Under the pieces are notes generated by a model. It was given only the letters and a program-made list of their open reading frames with translations, had not been told where the DNA came from and searched no databases. This document shows, in pieces, positions 59,223-64,000 of a stretch of 64,000 nt of DNA; the stretch's first letter is position 1, and every line of letters starts with the position of its first letter. The DNA lies in assembly GCF_013362815.1 (NCBI RefSeq), contig NZ_JABFVK010000013.1, forward strand, positions 558,001-622,000. The letters are read 5' to 3'. Source of the DNA: Hamadaea sp. GTDB lineage: Bacteria > Actinomycetota > Actinomycetes > Mycobacteriales > Micromonosporaceae. A program made the position numbers and the translations under genes.

Positions 59223-61571
59223 TCAGCCTAGCGCGTGTCGTTCTCCGGCCTCGAGGGTGATCCGCTTGCGGCGTCCACTCCAGACGACGTCCACAGTGGC
59301 CGGAGCAGTGGCGAGCAACCGGGCGCGGGTGAGCTCGCCATCGGCCCAGGTCAGCTCCTCGACGGTGACCCCACCCCGGGCGCGCAGTCCGGTGACGCGG
59401 CCGGACGGCCACGCCGACGGCAGCGCCGGAAGCAGCTCGATCACTGGTACGCCGTCGGCCCGCCCGTGGCTCTGCACGAGCAGCTCGGCGATGCCCGCCG
59501 TGACGCCGAAGTTGCCGTCGATCTGGAACGGTGGATGCGCACAAAGCAGGCTCGGATAGACCCCGCCGCCTTCTCCCGTGGTCGGCCGCAGGTATTCGCC
59601 CAGCAGCCGATGGGCGGCGTCGCCGTCCCGGAGCCGCGCCCAGAGCCCGATCTTCCAGGCGATGGACCAGCCCGTTCCGGCGTCCCGCCGCAGTTCCAGT
59701 GACCGCCGCGCGGCTGCTTCGAGCGCTGCGTCCCCAGTGGACGTACGCCCGGGGAAGAAGCCCACGAGATGCGACACGTGCCGGTGATGCGGCTCGACCT
59801 CGGTACGCTCGGCCGACCACTCCAGCAGCTGGCCCTGACTGCCGATCCGCAGCGGTGCCAGCCGGGCGAGCGCCTGCCGGGCCTCCTCGATCGTGGCCCG
59901 ATCCTCGGGATCTCCCTCTTCGGCTGGCCCGAGCGCGGCCTCGGCCCTTCCGGCTGGCCCGAGCGCGGCCTCGGCCTCGATCAGGAACTCGAAGAGTTCC
60001 CGGGCCAGCACGAGGTCCATGACCGTGCCCTCTTCGACGCTGGCCGGACCGGCCGGGGTAACGAACTGGTTCTCCGGGCTGGTCGACGGGGAGGTGATCA
60101 GGTGGCCGTCGGCGTTCTCGACGAGCAGGTCGAGGACGAAGCGGGCGGCGTCGGCCGCGATCGGCAGCGCTTGCCGCAGGAAGTCCAGATCCCGCCCGAA
60201 CCGCCAGTGCTCGGCCAGGTGCGTGACCAGCCAGGCCCCGGCCATCGGCCACTGCGCCCACATCGGGTCGCCCTGGCCGAGCCCGACCGGCACGGTGATC
60301 CGCCACAGGTCGGTGTTGTGGTGGCAGGTCCAGCCGCGGGCGCCGTACAGCTCGCGGGCGGTCGGCCGGCCCGCCTGGGCCAGCTCGCCGATCATCCGCA
60401 GCAGCGGCTCATGACAGTCGGCGAGCGCCGTCGTCTCCGCCGGCCAGTAGTTCATCTGCGTGTTGATGTTCACCGTGTACTCACAGTTCCACGGTGGGAC
60501 GACGTGCGGGTTCCACAGGCCTTGGAGGTGGGCTGCCTGCGTACCGGGGCGGGAGGAGGCGGCCAGCAGATAACGCCCGTATGCGAAGGCGAGCACCGGC
60601 AGCTGCTCGTCTGGCTCCCCGGCGGCCCGGCGGCGTAGGCGTTCATCGGTCGGCTGCGCGGATCGGTCGTCTTCGGTGTCGAGGGTCAGCGTGACCCGGT
60701 CCATCAGCGCTCGATGCTCCGCGATGTGCGCTGCTTTGATCGCCGTCCAGCCTGCTGCTCGGGCGCGGTCGAGGTCAGCGCGGGCCGCCTGTTCGTAACC
60801 GTGTTTGGACGGTGGCCGATCCCAGCCGTCGAAGCTCGTCCGGATCGCGACGTAAACGGTCGCCGACCGCGCCTGCCGGATGCTCACGGTGTCCACAGTG
60901 GTCTGGACACTGCCGCCGTCCGTGGCCACGTGGAAGACGGCGTACGCCCGCATCGACCCGTCGTCGGCGGGGACTTCGCCATCGCGGCGAGGCCAGGGAA
61001 TGACGTGCCGGGGTGCGGCCACCTCCAGGACGAGACCGTCGCCGTCGGGCCGGATCTCCGCTCGCTGCTGCGGCGTCCTCCAGCGGAGGTCGGCGTCCAC
61101 GCCGCCGTCCAGACGGATGGCGATGACCTGATAGTCGGCGCTGGCCAGGACTTCCTGCCGGAAACCGCCGCAGTCTCCGCGTTCGGCGGCCTTCTCGCGT
61201 TCGGCGGTCGCGATGCCGTCGCGGAGGTCGAGCGTTCGGCGGTAGGTACCGCCGCCGGCCGGCTCCACGTGCGTGATCTCCAGATCACCGACCGGCTGGT
61301 ACGCCTCCGCATCGGCGCCCTGCGTACGCCGGAGGAGGTCGCCCGCCGCGACGAACTCGCCTGCTCGAATGAGGCGGCGTACCTCGTCGAGCAGGCCCGC
61401 CGGGACATCGGGGACGGTGGTGTCGCCGGGGCCGGACCAGAACGTGTCCTCGTTCAGGCTGATCCGTTCGACGGGGAAGCCGCCGTACACCATCGCGCCC
61501 AGGCGGCCGTTGCCCACCGGGGTCGCCTCTTCCCAGGTGGCGGCGGGGGATACGAAGATCAGTTCCGGCAC
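59223..61571 (-). CDS. Glycoside hydrolase family 95 (alpha-L-fucosidase-like)
   Basis: A 782-residue cytosolic glycosidase. The N-terminal GH95 domain reads '[40 protein letters not shown]', the alpha/alpha barrel includes '[42 protein letters not shown]' and '[13 protein letters not shown]'. GH95 comprises alpha-1,2-L-fucosidases and alpha-L-galactosidases; plant cell-wall xyloglucan or pectin side chains are plausible targets. A ten-residue direct repeat ('[10 protein letters not shown]' / '[10 protein letters not shown]') expands a loop. GTG 61571 is chosen because TTGGCC, a 17-base spacer and TAGGCT end 7 bases upstream; the frame extension is arginine-rich. Confidence 0.88.
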   Translation of the reverse strand: MPELIFVSPAATWEEATPVGNGRLGAMVYGGFPVERISLNEDTFWSGPGDTTVPDVPAGLLDEVRRLIRAGEFVAAGDLLRRTQGADAEAYQPVGDLEITHVEPAGGGTYRRTLDLRDGIATAEREKAAERGDCGGFRQEVLASADYQVIAIRLDGGVDADLRWRTPQQRAEIRPDGDGLVLEVAAPRHVIPWPRRDGEVPADDGSMRAYAVFHVATDGGSVQTTVDTVSIRQARSATVYVAIRTSFDGWDRPPSKHGYEQAARADLDRARAAGWTAIKAAHIAEHRALMDRVTLTLDTEDDRSAQPTDERLRRRAAGEPDEQLPVLAFAYGRYLLAASSRPGTQAAHLQGLWNPHVVPPWNCEYTVNINTQMNYWPAETTALADCHEPLLRMIGELAQAGRPTARELYGARGWTCHHNTDLWRITVPVGLGQGDPMWAQWPMAGAWLVTHLAEHWRFGRDLDFLRQALPIAADAARFVLDLLVENADGHLITSPSTSPENQFVTPAGPASVEEGTVMDLVLARELFEFLIEAEAALGPAGRAEAALGPAEEGDPEDRATIEEARQALARLAPLRIGSQGQLLEWSAERTEVEPHHRHVSHLVGFFPGRTSTGDAALEAAARRSLELRRDAGTGWSIAWKIGLWARLRDGDAAHRLLGEYLRPTTGEGGGVYPSLLCAHPPFQIDGNFGVTAGIAELLVQSHGRADGVPVIELLPALPSAWPSGRVTGLRARGGVTVEELTWADGELTRARLLATAPATVDVVWSGRRKRITLEAGERHALG
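59921..59976. repeat. In-frame 30-bp-period tandem duplication in GH95 gene
   Basis: A 26-base sequence at 59921-59946 is repeated exactly at 59951-59976, adding ten residues. It keeps frame and is probably a recent slippage event. Confidence 0.7.
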
Positions 61572-61578
61572 GGCCGAC

Positions 61579-61607
61579 AGCCTAGACTTCGTCGGGCGCC
61601 CGGCCAA
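61579..61607 (-). promoter_or_regulatory. Candidate leaderless promoter of the GH95 gene
   Basis: On the minus strand TTGGCC (61607-61602), a 17-base spacer and TAGGCT (61584-61579) lie 7 bases before the GTG start at 61571. Confidence 0.5.
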
Positions 61608-61612
61608 CGGCA

Positions 61613-62062
61613 CTAGGTCGTCAGTGGGCCGGGTACCGCATCCGCGGATTCGATCGCGCGGCGCATGTCGGCGATGCCGTACTCCATCCGCGTGCGTACC
61701 TCGGCTGCGCGGTGGGGCGGCAGAACTCGGGCGGTCCACACGAGCCGGCTGCGCCCTTCGCCGGCGGGAAACACCTGGAACTCCGCCTCGTGATGATCTA
61801 GCGGCGGCCGCGCGCCCTCGGCGACGGCGTACGCCAAGCGCCGGGAGTCCTCCTCGATCGACCGGATGACCTCGCGGATCACGTGGCCGTCGGGGAACGT
61901 CAGGAACCGCTGGTCGCCGTCGATCCGCGTACCGGCGACCCGGGTGGGCAGCAGGCGGCGGTGCACTGCGCCGACATCCCGGACGACATCCCAGACCTGC
62001 TCGGGGTGTACGCCGATCTCGGTCTCCACGACGATCGCGGTGGGCTCGGGCTGGCGCGGCAT
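61613..62062 (-). CDS. SRPBCC-family protein (polyketide cyclase/START-like)
   Basis: A 149-residue protein of the SRPBCC superfamily, with '[30 protein letters not shown]' at the N-terminus and the C-terminal helix '[22 protein letters not shown]'. The fold encloses a hydrophobic ligand cavity; function is not predictable. TAGGCT ends 6 bases before ATG 62062, so the mRNA may be leaderless. It is upstream of GH95 in the same direction but has its own likely promoter. Confidence 0.8.
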   Translation of the reverse strand: MPRQPEPTAIVVETEIGVHPEQVWDVVRDVGAVHRRLLPTRVAGTRIDGDQRFLTFPDGHVIREVIRSIEEDSRRLAYAVAEGARPPLDHHEAEFQVFPAGEGRSRLVWTARVLPPHRAAEVRTRMEYGIADMRRAIESADAVPGPLTT

Positions 62063-62124
62063 CGGGTCAGCCTACAGTCGGAAATGCGCCACTCCTTGAG
62101 GCCGCGGGCCGCCACACTCTCCAG

Positions 62125-62943
62125 GTGAGGTTCATCAGGCTCGTGGCGCCGTTCGTGATCATGGCAGTCCTCGTGTCCGGCTGCGGTGGCAAGCCGGCCG
62201 GAACGGCTGCGCCTTCGGAGACGCCGACGGGTACGCCCGCGCCCCAGGAGACGGTCGGCATCTCGGCTACCACGGCTCCGTCGGTCGCCGGCTCCTCGAA
62301 GAGCCCCACGGCGAAGGCCTCGACCCAGCGGCCGGGACGCAAGATCAAGGTAATGGTGCTCGGCGACTCCATCTCCGCCGGAGCCCAGGACGAGGTGATG
62401 AACGGCTACCGCCTCGATCTGCTGAAGAAGCTTCCGGCGTACGCCATCGACTACGTCGGCTCGTACAAGCGGGGCGACAGCCGCCTGGCGGACAAGGACA
62501 TGCAGGCCGAAGGCGGTGCCTGCATCCACGCGACGCCGTGCAACAGCACCAGCATGTACGAGGAGACGGCGGGCTGGATCACCGCCGCCCAACCGGAGGT
62601 GGTCATCCTCCAAGGCGGCGGCAATGACTACTGCTGCGGGCGCAACGACCAGCCCGATTCGGTCGTGATCCAGGCGATGACCGACTGGATCAACCTCATC
62701 TTCAAGACCAAGCCGGGGGTCTACATCGTGGTCATCGGCATGACCGACTACCACTACGGCTACAAGGACTGGATCCCGAAGTACGTCAAGAGCCAGGCGG
62801 CGGCGGGCAAGCGCATCGCGTTCGTGTCCTACGACGGAGTGTCCACATACGACACCGTCCACCCGAACATCGCCGGATATCAGCAGCTCGCAGGTCGCAT
62901 CGCGCTGGTGGTCAAGCCGATCTTCGACAAGCTCCTCGCCTAG
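62125..62943 (+). CDS. SGNH-hydrolase lipoprotein
   Basis: A 272-residue exported lipoprotein. The lipobox is 'VLVSGC', followed by a threonine/serine/proline-rich linker to about residue 70 and an SGNH hydrolase domain: catalytic Ser in 'VLGDSISAG', Gly/Asn in 'LQGGGNDYCCG' and the Asp/His pair in 'YDTVHPNIAGY'. It should deacylate a carbohydrate or lipid at the cell surface, and rhamnogalacturonan acetylesterase-like activity is possible but not shown. GTG 62125 starts the signal peptide. Confidence 0.85.
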   Translation: MRFIRLVAPFVIMAVLVSGCGGKPAGTAAPSETPTGTPAPQETVGISATTAPSVAGSSKSPTAKASTQRPGRKIKVMVLGDSISAGAQDEVMNGYRLDLLKKLPAYAIDYVGSYKRGDSRLADKDMQAEGGACIHATPCNSTSMYEETAGWITAAQPEVVILQGGGNDYCCGRNDQPDSVVIQAMTDWINLIFKTKPGVYIVVIGMTDYHYGYKDWIPKYVKSQAAAGKRIAFVSYDGVSTYDTVHPNIAGYQQLAGRIALVVKPIFDKLLA

Positions 62944-62953
62944 ACTGGGGCGC

Positions 62954-63427
62954 ATGGCTGATCAGCGACCGCCCCGCCTCGTCACCGGCGAACGGGAGAC
63001 CCTCGTCCAGTTACTCCAGTTCCAGCGTGAGTCGATGGTCCGCAAGGTCACCGGCGTCTCCGACGAGGCCGCCCGCCAATCCCCGGTCGGCAGCGGCACA
63101 AGTCTGTTGTGGCTGCTGAAACACCTCACGCAGACCGAGTACTCGTGGTTCCGCCGGCGGTTCGCCGGCGAGGAGGTCGAGTTGCCGTCCGAGGAGGTGC
63201 TACCCGGCGACACCGTGTCGTCCGCGGTGGCGGCATATCAGCAGTCCTGGTTGGACGTCGCGCCGATCCTGGAGCAGGGTGACCTGGACGCCGAGTGCGG
63301 GCAGCCCGGTCCGCAGCCGCCGTCGAACCTGCGCTGGGTTCTCGCCCACATGCTGGAGGAGACGGCCCGGCACGCCGGTCACGCCGACATCATCCGCGAG
63401 CTGATCGACGGCTCCACCGGCCGCTGA
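62954..63427 (+). CDS. DinB-family (DUF664) protein
   Basis: A 157-residue DinB-superfamily four-helix bundle. Metal-binding histidines are in 'LLWLLKHLTQTEYSWFRRRFAGEE' and 'VLAHMLEETARHAGHADIIRELIDG'. A mycothiol-dependent transferase role is common in actinobacteria but unproven here. TAGACT (62941-62946), which includes the stop codon of the preceding gene, lies 7 bases before the ATG. Confidence 0.82.
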   Translation: MADQRPPRLVTGERETLVQLLQFQRESMVRKVTGVSDEAARQSPVGSGTSLLWLLKHLTQTEYSWFRRRFAGEEVELPSEEVLPGDTVSSAVAAYQQSWLDVAPILEQGDLDAECGQPGPQPPSNLRWVLAHMLEETARHAGHADIIRELIDGSTGR

Positions 63428-63435
63428 CCTCTCCG

Positions 63436-63498
63436 CTGCAGATCACGGTTACGCATGCTTCCGCCGGCGGTTTTGGCCTGCGTAACCGTGATCCGCAG
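63436..63498. repeat. Long hairpin after the DinB gene, likely terminator
   Basis: The 20-base arms at 63436-63455 and 63479-63498 pair with one mismatch (core GATCACGGTTACGCA), separated by a 23-base loop. It lies 9 bases after the DinB stop. The remaining bases to 63603 show no gene. Confidence 0.7.
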
Positions 63499-63603
63499 GG
63501 AATGCGCCCGGTCGGAAATCCGTTGCCAAGGTCGAAGTCGGCGACATCGTCGGGTTGCCCGGCCCCGGACCGCCACCAAGGTGAAGCCCGAGGCCGGCTC
63601 CGC

Positions 63604-64000
63604 TTAGCCCTGGAGGGGGAGCCAGGTCCCGTGCGGGGCGGTGCGGAGCAGCGACGACAGGCCCGCGTCGTCGAATGCGCGCTCGATCTCGGCGAGACCT
63701 TGGGCGAAGTGCGTCCAGCCGTCGTAGTGCGCGGGCACCACGATGCCGGCGCCGAGCACTGCCGCGGCCGCCGCGGCCCGGTCACCGTCGAGAGTCAGCG
63801 CACGACCGTTGAATCGCGCTGGTACGCGGGCTGCCCCGACGTTGAGCACGGCGACGTCGATCGGCGGTACGCGCCGGGCGATCTCGGCGACCGTGCGGAT
63901 CGAGGCGTTGTCCCCGCTCAGGTAGACGGTCGGCAGCCCCGGTCCGGTGAGGACGAACCCGGCGACCTCGCAGTTGACGTTGCCGTCGGCGTCGCGTTCG
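63604..64000 (-). CDS. Metallo-beta-lactamase-fold hydrolase (UlaG-like), partial
   Basis: The frame is open to the window edge, so the N-terminal part with the HxHxD motif lies outside; 131 codons are visible. They include 'VYLSGDNASIRTVAEIARR', with the metal-ligand Asp, and 'VVPAHYDGWTHF', with a late His, as in MBL-fold proteins that yield 'GDTG' and 'HFDGW' motifs in the UlaG-like group. The substrate is unknown. Confidence 0.75.
   Translation of the reverse strand, partial: ERDADGNVNCEVAGFVLTGPGLPTVYLSGDNASIRTVAEIARRVPPIDVAVLNVGAARVPARFNGRALTLDGDRAAAAAAVLGAGIVVPAHYDGWTHFAQGLAEIERAFDDAGLSSLLRTAPHGTWLPLQG

Overview
The window is high-GC, gene-dense actinobacterial chromosome with many GTG and TTG starts, four-base ATGA/GTGA gene overlaps and Shine-Dalgarno-less starts. 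The gene content (Tat-exported rhamnogalacturonan enzymes, inositol genes, ClgR/PopR-type regulator, FHA-ABC transporter, WYL and ECF regulators) suggests a soil or plant-associated actinomycete; Micromonosporaceae is my best guess, from style and not from a marker gene. No rRNA, tRNA, phage, IS or CRISPR was seen.

Layout. 1-10919: a pectin rhamnogalacturonan module, with a rhamnulokinase tail, YesU-like and YesL-like proteins, a lipoprotein-dependent sugar ABC importer (binding protein plus two permeases, no ATPase) and two tandem exo-rhamnogalacturonan-lyase/YetA-like proteins, one cytosolic and one Tat-exported. 10920-14796: repeat-rich intergenic DNA, an LPxTG surface protein, a cytidine deaminase and a secreted pectate lyase with a LacI-type operator. 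14797-19305: a tightly overlapped inositol operon (iolC, aldolase-like, iolB, iolD). 19374-32224: housekeeping and accessory genes (SGNH hydrolase, AI-2E permease, GH15, a HATPase/STAS pair, Fpg/Nei glycosylase, FHA-ABC exporter, hydrolase, flavin monooxygenase and LuxR regulator).

32388-35481 is the most unusual locus: a 555-residue protein with a predicted permuted papain-like N-domain followed by more than 100 (A/G)(E/Q/D/H)X tripeptides, then a small SdpA/DUF5819-like membrane protein and an HTTM-domain (SdpB / vitamin-K carboxylase-like) membrane protein, all in one tight operon. I propose it as a candidate undescribed processing or modification system.

35537-52598: membrane proteins, a two-component system, a penicillin-binding-protein homologue lacking its catalytic residues, several regulator/hydrolase pairs, an ECF sigma factor, MFS exporters, NhaC and a peroxiredoxin/DsbA pair. 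52630-54328: a clpP pair, one member of which lacks the catalytic serine, divergent from a PopR/ClgR-like regulator ending in LAA, with a PopR-box-like palindrome between them. 54340-64000: TetR-controlled methyltransferase and hydrolase genes, an aldo/keto reductase, a GH95 glycosidase, small enzymes and a truncated metallo-beta-lactamase-fold gene at the edge. A recurring signal is a TAnnnT-like hexamer 5-7 bases before the start codon, which points to many leaderless mRNAs.
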